From Bacteroidia bacterium (GTDB taxonomy: Bacteria > Bacteroidota > Bacteroidia > UKL13-3), in contig JAGPCK010000005.1 of NCBI GenBank assembly GCA_018058135.1, positions 1-64,000 of the forward strand: a stretch of 64,000 nt of DNA, read 5' to 3'. Both the position numbers and the translations under genes were made by a program. Positions 35,725 through 45,800 of the stretch are shown here, piece by piece (position 1 is the first letter of the stretch; every line of letters begins with the position of its first letter). The notes beneath the pieces were generated by a model. It searched no databases. It was not told the origin of the DNA and saw nothing but the letters and a program-made list of their open reading frames with translations.

Positions 35725-38124
35725 TTAGTGCGCGTGTTCGTGGCCTTCTTCGGCAGTTTCTTCACCTTCGTGGTGTTTACATTCTTCTTTTGATTTGCAA
35801 CCGTGTTCACAACCTTCCATAGAAGAGTGGTCACCTTTTCCTGCATGCTTTACACACATGGCTTTTTCTTCAGGTGAACAACCTACGCTATCGCAATAAG
35901 CAGCACATTCTTCTTCACTCATATCTGCACACATGCTCATATCGCATTTCATTTCTTTTTTAGCAGCGCAACATTCTGTTTTAGTTCCGTCCATCAGCAT
36001 GTCCTCAGCAGTACCGCCATCAACAGCAATGTAAGGAGCAATAACCAATGACACGATAGACATCAATTTAATTAAGATGTTCATAGAAGGACCTGAGGTA
36101 TCTTTGAAAGGATCACCAACGGTATCACCTGTAACCGATGCTTTGTGCGGCTCAGACTTTTTGTAGAACATTTCACCGTTAATCATCACTCCTTTTTCGA
36201 ATGATTTTTTAGCATTGTCCCATGCACCACCGGCATTCGATTGGAAAATTCCCATCAACACACCCGATACGGTAACACCGGCCAATAAACCACCCAGTAC
36301 TTCAGGGCCGAATACGAAACCAACAATTACCGGAGTAATCAAGGCAATACCGCCCGGTAACATCATTTCACGTATAGAAGCTTTGGTAGAGATAGCTACG
36401 CATTTTTCATACTCAGGCTTCGCTTTGTATTCCATAATACCAGGAATTTCGCGGAATTGTCTGCGTACTTCCTGCACCATGTCCATAGCCGCTTTACCTA
36501 CCGCCTGAATACACAGAGCTGAGAAAATAAACGGAATCATTCCGCCTACAAATAAACCGGCCAATACATTTGCTTTATAAATGTTGATGGCATCAATACC
36601 GGCAATACCCACGAAAGCCGCAAACAAAGCTAAAGAAGTTAAGGCAGCAGAAGCGATGGCAAAACCTTTTCCGGTAGCTGCAGTAGTATTACCCACAGCA
36701 TCCAGATTATCGGTACGCTCACGTACTTCAGGAGGCAACTGGCTCATTTCAGCAATACCACCGGCATTGTCAGCAATAGGACCAAATGCGTCAATCGCTA
36801 ACTGCATGGCTGTTGTTGCCATCATTCCGGCAGCAGCAATAGCCACACCGTATAATCCGGCAAAATGGTACGATAACATGATACCTGCAGCCAGTGTTAA
36901 AATAGGAATTACAGTAGATTTCATACCCACAGATAAACCACCGATGATGTTGGTAGCATGCCCTGTTGATGACTGTTGAATGATAGACAACACGGGAGCT
37001 TTGCCCATAGCTGTGTAGTATTCAGTAACAATACTCATGATTGCACCAACCACAGTACCAACTAAGATAGCCCAGAATACATTCAATTTAGAAAATTCGT
37101 ATCCGCGCAGGTTCAATGTATCAGGTAACATCCACATCACAACAAAGTAAGAAGCTACAACGGTTAAGCCCATAGAAGCCCAGTTACCCAGATTTAAGGC
37201 GTTTTGTACATTTGATTTATCATCTTTAATGGTCACAAACCAGGTACCTACTATAGAGAAGATAATTCCCAAACCACAGATGAGCATAGGCAACAAGATA
37301 GGAGACATTCCACCGAAGTTGTCTTCAACAGAAATCTCCTGACCCAGCACCATGGTAGCCAAAATGGTAGCCACGTACGAACCGAATAAGTCGGCACCCA
37401 TACCGGCCACGTCACCCACGTTATCACCTACGTTATCGGCAATAGTAGCGGGATTACGCACGTCATCTTCGGGAATACCGGCTTCAACTTTTCCTACTAA
37501 GTCAGCACCTACGTCAGCAGCTTTGGTATAAATACCTCCACCTACACGGGCAAACAAAGCGATAGACTCAGCTCCCAAAGAGAAACCCGTCAATACTTCG
37601 ATAGCTGTTTTAACCGTATCAGGACCTAAATCGGCAAAGATGGACAAGAAGGCAATGAATAAACCTCCTAAACCCAATACCGCCAATCCGGCTACACCCA
37701 ATCCCATAACAGTACCACCGGTAAACGACACCTTTAAGGCTTGTTTTAAACTGGTGCGGGCAGCTTGGGTGGTACGCACGTTGGCTTTAGTGGCCACTTT
37801 CATACCGATGTATCCTGCGGTAGCAGAAAATACTGCACCTATAATAAAGGAGATGGAAATTATCCAACTGGAGTGGATAGGCTTTCCGTTAACTTCATGT
37901 ATTGTGCCTGAGTAGGCTAATAAAGCAGCAGCAATAGCCACGAAAATACTGAGCACTTTCCACTCTGCTTTCAAAAAGGCCATAGCACCATCGGCTATAT
38001 ACCCGGCCAGTTCTGTCATTTTTGCATCGCCTGCATCCTGCTTTGATACCCAGGCCGATTTAATTGCCATGACAAGTAATCCAACTACTCCCAGTGCGGG
38101 AATCAGGTAAAGAACATTTTCCAT
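35725..38124 (-). CDS. hppA: Membrane-bound ion-pumping pyrophosphatase with Cys/His-rich C-terminal tail
   Basis: 799 aa from the ATG at 38124. The longer open frame to 38166 runs over a promoter -7 box, so it is rejected. It has about 16 membrane helices. The catalytic loop [20 protein letters not shown] and [18 protein letters not shown] are intact. [10 protein letters not shown] has Ala where K+-independent enzymes carry Lys, so K+-dependence is predicted; H+ versus Na+ pumping cannot be decided. The last ~85 residues, after the final helix, contain 11 Cys and 8 His ([16 protein letters not shown], then [16 protein letters not shown] and GHEHAH). That tail is not part of the standard enzyme and looks metal-binding. 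Known M-PPase topology would put it outside the cytoplasm. Confidence 0.95.
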   Translation of the reverse strand: MENVLYLIPALGVVGLLVMAIKSAWVSKQDAGDAKMTELAGYIADGAMAFLKAEWKVLSIFVAIAAALLAYSGTIHEVNGKPIHSSWIISISFIIGAVFSATAGYIGMKVATKANVRTTQAARTSLKQALKVSFTGGTVMGLGVAGLAVLGLGGLFIAFLSIFADLGPDTVKTAIEVLTGFSLGAESIALFARVGGGIYTKAADVGADLVGKVEAGIPEDDVRNPATIADNVGDNVGDVAGMGADLFGSYVATILATMVLGQEISVEDNFGGMSPILLPMLICGLGIIFSIVGTWFVTIKDDKSNVQNALNLGNWASMGLTVVASYFVVMWMLPDTLNLRGYEFSKLNVFWAILVGTVVGAIMSIVTEYYTAMGKAPVLSIIQQSSTGHATNIIGGLSVGMKSTVIPILTLAAGIMLSYHFAGLYGVAIAAAGMMATTAMQLAIDAFGPIADNAGGIAEMSQLPPEVRERTDNLDAVGNTTAATGKGFAIASAALTSLALFAAFVGIAGIDAINIYKANVLAGLFVGGMIPFIFSALCIQAVGKAAMDMVQEVRRQFREIPGIMEYKAKPEYEKCVAISTKASIREMMLPGGIALITPVIVGFVFGPEVLGGLLAGVTVSGVLMGIFQSNAGGAWDNAKKSFEKGVMINGEMFYKKSEPHKASVTGDTVGDPFKDTSGPSMNILIKLMSIVSLVIAPYIAVDGGTAEDMLMDGTKTECCAAKKEMKCDMSMCADMSEEECAAYCDSVGCSPEEKAMCVKHAGKGDHSSMEGCEHGCKSKEECKHHEGEETAEEGHEHAH

Positions 38125-38163
38125 ATAATCTATTTTAATGTTTAGGTTCCGTTTTAAGGACGG

Positions 38164-38171
38164 CAAAAATA
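38164..38171 (-). promoter_or_regulatory. -7 element TATTTTTG of hppA
   Basis: On the minus strand TATTTTTG lies 39 nt before the ATG at 38124 and overlaps the first codons of the longer open frame. It therefore decides the start of hppA. Confidence 0.55.
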
Positions 38172-38279
38172 CGATTTACTCTTAATTTTTAAAGGATTTT
38201 GATTTTTCAATGAGTTGAACCATAATTGAAAAGCAAATAATTCATACAAAATTCATATGTATTCGCTTAATTTACAGCC

Positions 38280-39125
38280 ATGAAGCTACTGACAAGGATT
38301 CTGCTCACCCTGTGTATAACAAGTGCATCCGCGCTACTTGGGCCAAAGGCTTTGGCTTTTGACTTTTACCGCCCTGTGGGTGCCAAAGGCTGGGGAATGG
38401 GCAATACTACTGTCACCTTCAGCGATTTATGGAGCGTACAAAACAACCAGGCCGGCTTGGGCTTTATCAAACAAACCTCCGCGGGAACTTACCTCGAAAA
38501 CCGTTTCCGACTCACTAACCTCAACTTTGGGAGCGTTGCAGCGGCATTGCCCACTAAATTCGGTACATTCGGTATTAACATCAATCAGTTTGGTTATACG
38601 GCTTACCATGAACAAAAATTCGGTCTGAGTTTCGGCAGGGCATTTACAGAAAAGTTCTCCTTCGGCTTTCAAATGAACTACCAGCTTGTGCGCATATCAG
38701 AATATAGCTCAGGTGGAGCAGCTGCCATTGAAGCAGGTGTTATATATAAGGTAAGTAAACAACTACATACCGGTTTTCACCTGAGCAACCCTACCCTGCA
38801 AAAATTAGGTGAGCCTTATAATCAATCGCTGCCTACTGTGGGCAAAATCGGGCTGGCCTATTTTCCCTCAGATAAAATAATTCTTTGCTTGGAAACACAA
38901 AAAGAAATGGAGACTGATGCCGGCATTAAACTGGGAGCCGAATACAAGGCACACTCCAAACTACACATAAGAGCCGGATATTACAGTAACCCCAATACCG
39001 TAACCATGGGTGTGGGCTATAACAGAGGGCCTTTAGAGGTTGATATTGCAGCCAGCGTACAACCCGTTTTAGGTGTTTCGCCTCATGCCGCTATTAGCTA
39101 TAGGTGGGCAAAAAAGAAAAAATGA
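38280..39125 (+). CDS. Exported PorV/PorQ-like outer-membrane barrel protein
   Basis: 281 aa. The signal peptide ends near KALAF. FYRPVGAKGWGMGNTTVTFSD and NNQAGLGF resemble the N-terminal GAxxxGMGxAxVA...NPAGL pattern of FadL/PorV-type barrels. The remaining sequence is a series of amphipathic strands (FGLSFGRAFTEKFSFGFQMNY divided into two strands, LHIRAGYYSNPNTVTMGVGY) and ends ISYRWAKKKK. No substrate can be given. Its stop overlaps the start of the helix-hairpin-helix barrel gene (ATGA), so the two are co-translated and may work together. Confidence 0.75.
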   Translation: MKLLTRILLTLCITSASALLGPKALAFDFYRPVGAKGWGMGNTTVTFSDLWSVQNNQAGLGFIKQTSAGTYLENRFRLTNLNFGSVAAALPTKFGTFGININQFGYTAYHEQKFGLSFGRAFTEKFSFGFQMNYQLVRISEYSSGGAAAIEAGVIYKVSKQLHTGFHLSNPTLQKLGEPYNQSLPTVGKIGLAYFPSDKIILCLETQKEMETDAGIKLGAEYKAHSKLHIRAGYYSNPNTVTMGVGYNRGPLEVDIAASVQPVLGVSPHAAISYRWAKKKK

Positions 39126-41233
39126 GTCTGATGTTTCGACTGAAAAATATTCTTCTTTTAAGTCTGCTGCTGTCAGTTACTTCCCTCACTCCTGTTTGGG
39201 CACAAAATAAACCTGCACGTGAGGAAGACGAACGGGTGGTCCAGGATTTTCTAGAGAGGTTGATTGAGAACGAAGAGTCGAACATTGATTACACCGACTT
39301 ACAGGATCAGCTGCTCTATTTCTACCGCAACCCTATTAACCTTAATAAAGCCGGGAAAGAACAATTACAACAACTGGGCTTTTTAACCGAACTGCAAATC
39401 AATAACCTGTTGTTACATCGGTTAACATTTGGTGATTTATTATCTGTGTATGAGTTGCAGGTAATTGAAGGATTTACGCAACAGGTTATTCAGGATTTGT
39501 TGCTTTTTGCCACCGTAAATGGCGATTGGATGACAGAAAAACTCACGTTCAAAAAAATATTCACCCAATCGCGGCAAGAAGTTTACCTGATGCACCAACA
39601 AACCTTACAAACACAAAAAGGCTATACCCTGCCGAATGCGGAAGACCCTGATGCCACCAACTATTACCTGGGCTCACCATACCGCCACTTGTTCAGATAC
39701 AACATGGCTTACGGCACTCGTTTCAGCGCGGGTTTGATTGGCGAAAAAGATGCCGGTGAACAGTTTTTCGAAGGCAACAACAAAAACGGATTCGACTTTT
39801 ACTCCTTCCATTTATTTGTGCGTGATGTGGGAAAATTTAAGTCCATAGCACTGGGCGATTTTCAGGCTGCCTTCGGCCAGGGATTAACGTTTGGTTCAGG
39901 TTTGGCTTTTGGCAAAAGTCCTTTTGTGCTTAATGTAAAACGTAATTACCAATCACTCCGGCCATACCGTTCAGTAAACGAGAACGAGTTTTTACGCGGA
40001 GCCGCTTTCACTTATGCCCTTCACAAAAAAATGGAGTTCACTACCTTTCTCTCGCACAAAAAAATTGACGGCAACATAGCTTCCAACACCGACACTATTT
40101 TCTCTGACGAAAGTGCTTTTACTTCCATCATTTCCTCCGGATTTCACCGCACGCCCAATGAAATAAAAGACAAACAAACCGTAACACAAACCATAGCAGG
40201 CGGGCATTTGCGCTACAAACTTTCCAACTTTCAACTTGGTTTAACAGTGGTGCACACTACCTACGACCAGGCTTTTCAACGCGATGATAAACCATACAAC
40301 CGCTATGAGTTTTCAGGAAAAAGTTTGCTGAATACAGGCATGGACTACACCTGGTATTACCGCAACCTTACTTTATTTGGTGAAGTAAGTCGTAGTAGCA
40401 ATGGTGCTATGGCTACTACCCATGGTTTGCTGGCCTCACTGCATCCAAAAGTTGATGTGAGCATGGTGTACCGTAATTTTGCTAAAGATTACCACACCAC
40501 CTACAGCAGTGCTTTTGGTGAAAACTCCCGCAACATCAATGAACAGGGTTTTTACATGGGTATCTCGGTACGGCCCGTTCCCAAATGGACCATCAACGCG
40601 TATACCGATGTGTATTCCTCCCCTTGGCTCAAGTACCTGGTAGATGCACCTTCACGAGGATATGACTACATGGCTGAGTTGAATTACGCCCCTTCACGAA
40701 CCGTTCAGATGTATTGGCGTTTCCGCAATGATAACAAAGAGAAAAACGCTACCGGCAATGAAACCGTAAGCGATTATCTCGTAGTGCACCGCAGGTATAC
40801 TTACCGCTATCAAATCAGTTACAAAGTATCACCTTCCTTTACTTTAAAAAACCGTGTAGAATTCAGCGAATACCAAACACCTGTAACAGCCACTGAAAAA
40901 GGTACGGTGTTCATTCAGGATGTGCAATATAAACCTCTCAGAGGAGCATTTACGTTTATCGGTCGCGCTGCTTATTTCAGTACTGACGGGTACAATAGCC
41001 GCTTATATGCTTTTGAAAATGATTTGCTGTACCAGTTTTCAGTTCCCGCATTGCAAGACAAAGGCATGCGCTATTTTCTGTTAATCAGATACAAACCAAT
41101 TCGTTCTGTTGATGTTTGGCTAAAGCTGGGCAGCACCGCGTATACTAATAAAAACACTGTAGGTTCAGGATTAGATGAGATTAACGGGAATGCCCGTACC
41201 GACCTGAAAATACAAGTGCGTTACAGCTTCTAA
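39122..41233 (+). CDS. Exported protein with N-terminal helix-hairpin-helix motifs and a large C-terminal beta-barrel
   Basis: 703 aa from the ATG at 39122, which overlaps the upstream stop; a GTG at 39104 is the longer alternative. The signal peptide ends at VWAQ. Residues ~40-135 hold two helix-hairpin-helix-like units: INLNKAGKEQLQQLGFLTEL, similar to the ComEA pattern, and SVYELQVIEGFTQQVIQDLL. From residue ~150 the protein is strand-rich with aromatic ends (HLFRYNMAYGTRFSAGLIG, FKSIALGDFQAAFGQGLTFG) and closes with LKIQVRYSF, a barrel-type C-terminus. It is a Bacteroidota family of unknown function. HhH motifs normally contact DNA, which is unexpected in a predicted outer-membrane protein. 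Confidence 0.82.
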   Translation: MSLMFRLKNILLLSLLLSVTSLTPVWAQNKPAREEDERVVQDFLERLIENEESNIDYTDLQDQLLYFYRNPINLNKAGKEQLQQLGFLTELQINNLLLHRLTFGDLLSVYELQVIEGFTQQVIQDLLLFATVNGDWMTEKLTFKKIFTQSRQEVYLMHQQTLQTQKGYTLPNAEDPDATNYYLGSPYRHLFRYNMAYGTRFSAGLIGEKDAGEQFFEGNNKNGFDFYSFHLFVRDVGKFKSIALGDFQAAFGQGLTFGSGLAFGKSPFVLNVKRNYQSLRPYRSVNENEFLRGAAFTYALHKKMEFTTFLSHKKIDGNIASNTDTIFSDESAFTSIISSGFHRTPNEIKDKQTVTQTIAGGHLRYKLSNFQLGLTVVHTTYDQAFQRDDKPYNRYEFSGKSLLNTGMDYTWYYRNLTLFGEVSRSSNGAMATTHGLLASLHPKVDVSMVYRNFAKDYHTTYSSAFGENSRNINEQGFYMGISVRPVPKWTINAYTDVYSSPWLKYLVDAPSRGYDYMAELNYAPSRTVQMYWRFRNDNKEKNATGNETVSDYLVVHRRYTYRYQISYKVSPSFTLKNRVEFSEYQTPVTATEKGTVFIQDVQYKPLRGAFTFIGRAAYFSTDGYNSRLYAFENDLLYQFSVPALQDKGMRYFLLIRYKPIRSVDVWLKLGSTAYTNKNTVGSGLDEINGNARTDLKIQVRYSF

Positions 41234-41288
41234 CTTTGCACAATAGCTGCATTTTTTTCACAAAACCTTAATATTAGCTGCGAAGCCT

Positions 41289-41296
41289 TATTTTTG
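41289..41296 (+). promoter_or_regulatory. Bacteroidota -7 element TATTTTTG
   Basis: A TAnnTTTG match 21 nt before the ATG at 41318, leaving a short 5' leader. Confidence 0.5.
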
Positions 41297-41317
41297 CGCA
41301 ACTTTTAAATACATAAG

Positions 41318-42562
41318 ATGGATTTATTCGAAAAACTTGCAAGCAGACCCGGACCACTGGGCCAACATGCCGACAGAAGTCATGGCTATTACATGTTCCC
41401 TAAGTTGGAAGGACCAATTGGTGCACACATGAATTTTATGGGTAAACAAAAATTGGTGTGGAGTCTGAACAACTATTTAGGCTTAGCCAATCACCCGGAA
41501 GTGATGAAAGCAGATGCAGAAGGTGCTGCAAAATTTGGTATGGCCTACCCTATGGGTGCACGCATGATGAGCGGCAATAGCGACTATCACGAACAATTAG
41601 AAAAAGGTCTTGCTGAATTTATTGGTAAGGAAGATGTAATACTGATGAACTACGGTTATCAGGGCATGGTAAGTGCCATTGATTCTTTAGTTGACCGCCA
41701 CGATGTAATTGTATACGATGCCGAATCTCATGCTTGTATCATCGATGGAGTTCGTCTTCACCAAGGCAAACGTTTTGTTTACAACCACAACAACATGGAG
41801 AGCCTGGAGAAACAACTGGAGCGTGCTACACGCTGGGTTGCTGAAACCGGTGGTGCCATACTCGTAATTACCGAAGGTGTATTTGGTATGTCGGGAGTAC
41901 AGGGTAACCTTAAAGGTATTGTAGAACTGAAAAAGAAATTTGATTTCCGTTTGTTTGTAGATGACGCACACGGTATAGGCACCATGGGTAAGACAGGAGC
42001 CGGTACAGGTGAGGAACAAGGTGTAATGGATCAGATTGATATTTACTTCGGCACCTTTGCCAAATCATTTGCCGGTATCGGAGGTTTTATAGGCAGCAAC
42101 AAAGCCATTGTGAACCACCTGCGCTACAACACCCGCTCACAAATTTTTGCCAAATCGTTGCCCATGCCTATGGTAATAGGTGCATTAAAACGTTTGGAAC
42201 TTATTCGCACAAATCCTGAGTTGAAAAACAATTTATGGAAAATTGTGAATGCTTTGCAAAACGGCTTAAAGGAAGCCGGATTTAACATAGGCATTACCTC
42301 TTCTCCTGTAACTCCGGTAATATTAAACGGCACTATACCTGAGGCAACGGCACTTACGCACGACCTTAGAGAGCACTACAACATCTTCTGTTCTATTGTA
42401 GTGTATCCGGTTATTCCAAAAGGCATGATTATTCTTCGATTAATTCCAACAGCTGTTCACACCATTGAAGACGTTAACAGAACCATAGAGGCCTTTAAGG
42501 AAGTTAAGGAAAAGCTGGTTGCCGGAAAATACAATGTAGAGCAAATAGTGAAAGCTATTTAA
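41318..42562 (+). CDS. Alpha-oxoamine synthase family PLP enzyme (serine palmitoyltransferase / KBL-like)
   Basis: 414 aa. Fold-type I PLP enzyme. Landmarks: WSLNNYLGLANHPEV, MMSGNSDYHEQLE, DAESHACIIDG, VDDAHGIGTMGKTG and GTFAKSFAGIGGF, where K249 is the Schiff-base lysine. The family condenses an amino acid with an acyl thioester. In Bacteroidota such enzymes start sphingolipid or sulfonolipid synthesis (serine or cysteate as amino acid); other members are 2-amino-3-ketobutyrate CoA ligase and BioF. The neighbours do not decide between them. It is flanked by its own promoter and a terminator-like hairpin, so it is monocistronic. Confidence 0.82.
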   Translation: MDLFEKLASRPGPLGQHADRSHGYYMFPKLEGPIGAHMNFMGKQKLVWSLNNYLGLANHPEVMKADAEGAAKFGMAYPMGARMMSGNSDYHEQLEKGLAEFIGKEDVILMNYGYQGMVSAIDSLVDRHDVIVYDAESHACIIDGVRLHQGKRFVYNHNNMESLEKQLERATRWVAETGGAILVITEGVFGMSGVQGNLKGIVELKKKFDFRLFVDDAHGIGTMGKTGAGTGEEQGVMDQIDIYFGTFAKSFAGIGGFIGSNKAIVNHLRYNTRSQIFAKSLPMPMVIGALKRLELIRTNPELKNNLWKIVNALQNGLKEAGFNIGITSSPVTPVILNGTIPEATALTHDLREHYNIFCSIVVYPVIPKGMIILRLIPTAVHTIEDVNRTIEAFKEVKEKLVAGKYNVEQIVKAI

Positions 42563-42586
42563 CTCTACTTTTTTGAAATCTGATTA

Positions 42587-42610
42587 AGGGGTTGATACAG
42601 TTCAGCCCCT
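42587..42610 (+). terminator. Terminator-like hairpin after the alpha-oxoamine synthase
   Basis: AGGGGTTGA / TCAGCCCCT pairs over 9 bp with one G-U and a 6-nt loop. The following bases are CTTCATTAT, a poor T tract, so this is a moderate call. Confidence 0.5.
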
Positions 42611-42762
42611 CTTCATTATAATTATGTTGCTTCGTTTATTTTAAGCCTCAAACACAAATACTGTGTTCAGGGTGGGGAAAGGAATTTGCTGTATCTAAGC
42701 ATTGTATTACCCTTACTCCTAATTTTGGCTCAAACTCCCAAATTAGACCAAATGATATATTT

Positions 42763-42777
42763 TTCCTAATTTAGGAA
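42763..42777. promoter_or_regulatory. Perfect palindrome TTCCTAA-T-TTAGGAA
   Basis: Seven-bp arms around one central T, about 110 bp before the start of the 1229-aa protein. The size and symmetry fit a dimeric regulator site. No regulator gene is adjacent. Confidence 0.4.
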
Positions 42778-42827
42778 TTTAAGATTAAATAATTCCATTA
42801 TGGGACTAATGTAGGGCATAACTAATT

Positions 42828-42889
42828 CATATTTAGATATTTACTAAATGGCACAATTATGCAAACAATAGTGCAAATATCTAAATATG
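42828..42889 (+). promoter_or_regulatory. Perfect 15-bp inverted repeat ending in the start codon
   Basis: CATATTTAGATATTT (42828-42842) and AAATATCTAAATATG (42875-42889) are exact reverse complements separated by 32 nt. The last three bases of the right arm are the ATG of the next gene. An inner GCAC/GTGC stem abuts the right arm. In RNA the hairpin would bury the start codon; in DNA it could be an operator. Confidence 0.7.
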
Positions 42890-45800
42890 AAAACAAAAAT
42901 AACTAAATCAAGATCATCAGTTCTCAAAATTGCACTTTACGTTAGTTTGCTATTGTCTATTTCCGCAAAAGGTGAAATAAGAACATGGACTAACGGAACA
43001 AGTAACGGTCTTTGGGCAAATGCTGGAAACTGGTCTCCTGCCGGAATACCTTCAGCAGCTGATACCGTGTTATTCAATGGCACTTCAACAGGTAACTGTA
43101 CCATTAATTCAAGTGCAAGCATCATGGGAATATTAATTGATTCTTCCTACAGTGGTACAATAGCACAAAATTCAAGCATCAGTATTGGTGCCTATGGATT
43201 TTATATGATGGGTACAGGGGTTTTTCAAGCATCTTCAAGTAGTATTACTGTGAATGGCCCATTTGAACTGAGGAGAGGAACATTAACTTGTTCGTCTGGC
43301 TTGATTACATTTAATAATACATGCCAGATTTCAGGAGGAGTATTCTCCGGAAATCATGGGAATATTGATTTCAATAGTTCATTTGAAATATCAGGAGGAA
43401 ACTTTATTGCTTCTGAAGGAACTACATTCTTCGCTATGGACATCAATATCTCAGGTGGTGAGTTTCATCCTAATAATGGAAGCATTGAAATCAATAGCTC
43501 AACCTCTCGCACCTTTGATTTAATGGGGAAATTGGAAGTGAATAACTTAATTATAAACTTCGGTAGTAGTGCACAATTAAACATTGCAAACGATGACACT
43601 ATATATGTAACTAAAAAACTTACGCTTCAAAACGGGATTTTCGCATCAGGAGTTGTAGCCGCAAATGATACCATTCTCATTAACTCAGGTTGGGATGATG
43701 GTAACGGAACTTTGCTTGTAAATGGCAGTTCAGATCAAGTAATGATTTTTAATGCTGACTGGCAAGGATGTAATCTAATAGTAGACAAACCAATTTCAAC
43801 TGCATTAAAACTAACAAAAGGAACAAGTAGCGTAATTTTTGGTAATACCAGTTCCAATCTTTCAATAGTGAGCGGGAAATTAATTCTCCCGCAAAATGAA
43901 GATGCCACAATAAATCACAGTAACGTAATTATTGAAATAAACGGGGAATTAGTTGCATCATCGGCTACAAGTGTATTAGGTGGCAACCTCCAAATTAATG
44001 AGGGAAAATTTACACATAACAATGGCATAATCGAGTTCAGAAGTTCAACCGCACGCACGCACAATTTCAGCAACGCTCTGTCAATAAACAAAGTCATTAT
44101 TAACTATAATGGTGTGCAGTTCAATATAGCAGAAAATGACACTTTGGTAATTAACAAGCAGCTATATCTCAACAATGGGGTGTTTAACTCTGGTGTAATA
44201 GCAGCAAAAGATAGTATAACAATTAACAACAGTTGGGACGATGGTAACGGAACACTAATAGTGAGCGGAGAGAACAATCAATACATGTTATTTAACGATG
44301 TTTGGAACGGATGCAATCTTATACTCAATAAAACAACTTCAAGCGGCACATTAAATATGGTAAAGGGTACCGCTTACATAACAATAGGGAATAGCAGTAC
44401 AAATCTTTTATTACTAAAAGGTCGGTTACTATTTCCTAATAACGATACGATTGACATCAACCATCAAAATATTATCGTTGAAGCAGATGCTGAGTTAACT
44501 GCCAGCTCATCACTTACCAGAATATCATCCAGTATTAAGATAAATGACGGGAAATTTTCACACAATAACGGAAGTATCGTTATTGATAACAGCTCAACAA
44601 GAACTTATCAAAGTACACAAATTGATACTTTATATAACCTTACTCTTAACTGTACAAGTAGTAGTATCATTTTCTCCATCACAAACGGAGATACTATAGT
44701 TGTACTTAACCAGCTTACTTTTCAAAATGGGAAACTTGATACAGGAGTTATTTTAGGGCTTGGTAACATAAGCTTCCTCAACACATCAGACAATGGAACA
44801 GCACCAGTAATAGCAAGCGGTTCGGGAAATACGATACTGAATATTTCAGCGAACATGACGACCCGAAACTTTATCATCAACAAACAAAACGCTACGGATA
44901 CAGTTTCAATAATAAATACGCTTGGAACAAGAGTTACTTCCGGAGGAAATACTACTCAGTTCAAACTGATAAGCGGAATAGTATGTTTTCCTGAAAATGA
45001 TACTGTTGACTTTAATTTCATAGATATTATTGTTGAAACAGCGGGAACATGGATTGCCACATCAACCTTATCATTAGTTTCTTCTAATGTAACCGTTAAC
45101 GGAGTATTTGCTCACAACAACGGAAATTATACCATTGATGCCGGCAGTTCCAGAAATTATTCCCTCTCGTCACCTTTGACTTTTTTCAATTTTACCCAAA
45201 ACCAATCGGGCAGTTTGAATATACAAAGTGATGACACTCTTATTGTAGAAGGCAACTTAACTCTTACTAATGGTTTATCGAATACGGGATTAATTAATGC
45301 AAAAGGAAATGTAAGCGTAGGGTCTTCGTTTGACAGAGGCACTGCAAAATTATTATTTACAGGTTCAGGTAATCAAACTTTTTCAATTAATAATTCCTCG
45401 AACTTTGATGGAGATATTATTCTAAACAAACCAAACCTCAGTGCAGTAATACTAAGCTCTCCCTTCAGTCTAGATGCTACCGATCAGGAACTAACTCTCA
45501 CAAAAGGCTATCTCGTTACCACTTCAACTAACCTGCTTACGATTGCTGACAACAGGTCAATTTCAGGAGGAAGTTCACAAGCCTTTATTTCAGGACCAGT
45601 AAGAAAAGTAGGTAATGACATCTTCACCTTCCCGGTTGGAAAAGACTCCGTATATGCACCAATAAGTATCTCTGCTCCTTCCAACTCGTCCCACCATTTT
45701 ACTGCTGAATACTTCAAATCAAATCCGGAGGTTGCAGCATACAACCGTACATCAAAAGAATCGTCCATAAATACCGTGAGTGCCAATGAGTTTTGGATAC

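Larger units (their letters stand above)
42563..42886. other. Regulatory-looking intergenic region
   Basis: 324 bp between two + strand genes, without an open frame. It holds a terminator-like hairpin near its start, a 15-nt palindrome near its centre and a long inverted repeat that runs into the next start codon. Confidence 0.7.

Noticed and set aside
38125-38166. 14-residue N-terminal extension of the pyrophosphatase
   Set aside because: It overlaps the predicted -7 element at 38164-38171, and the family starts at MENVLYL-type sequence.
42828-42889. Insertion sequence end or transposon remnant
   Set aside because: No transposase and no target-site duplication are visible; the repeat ends exactly at a start codon, which favours regulation.
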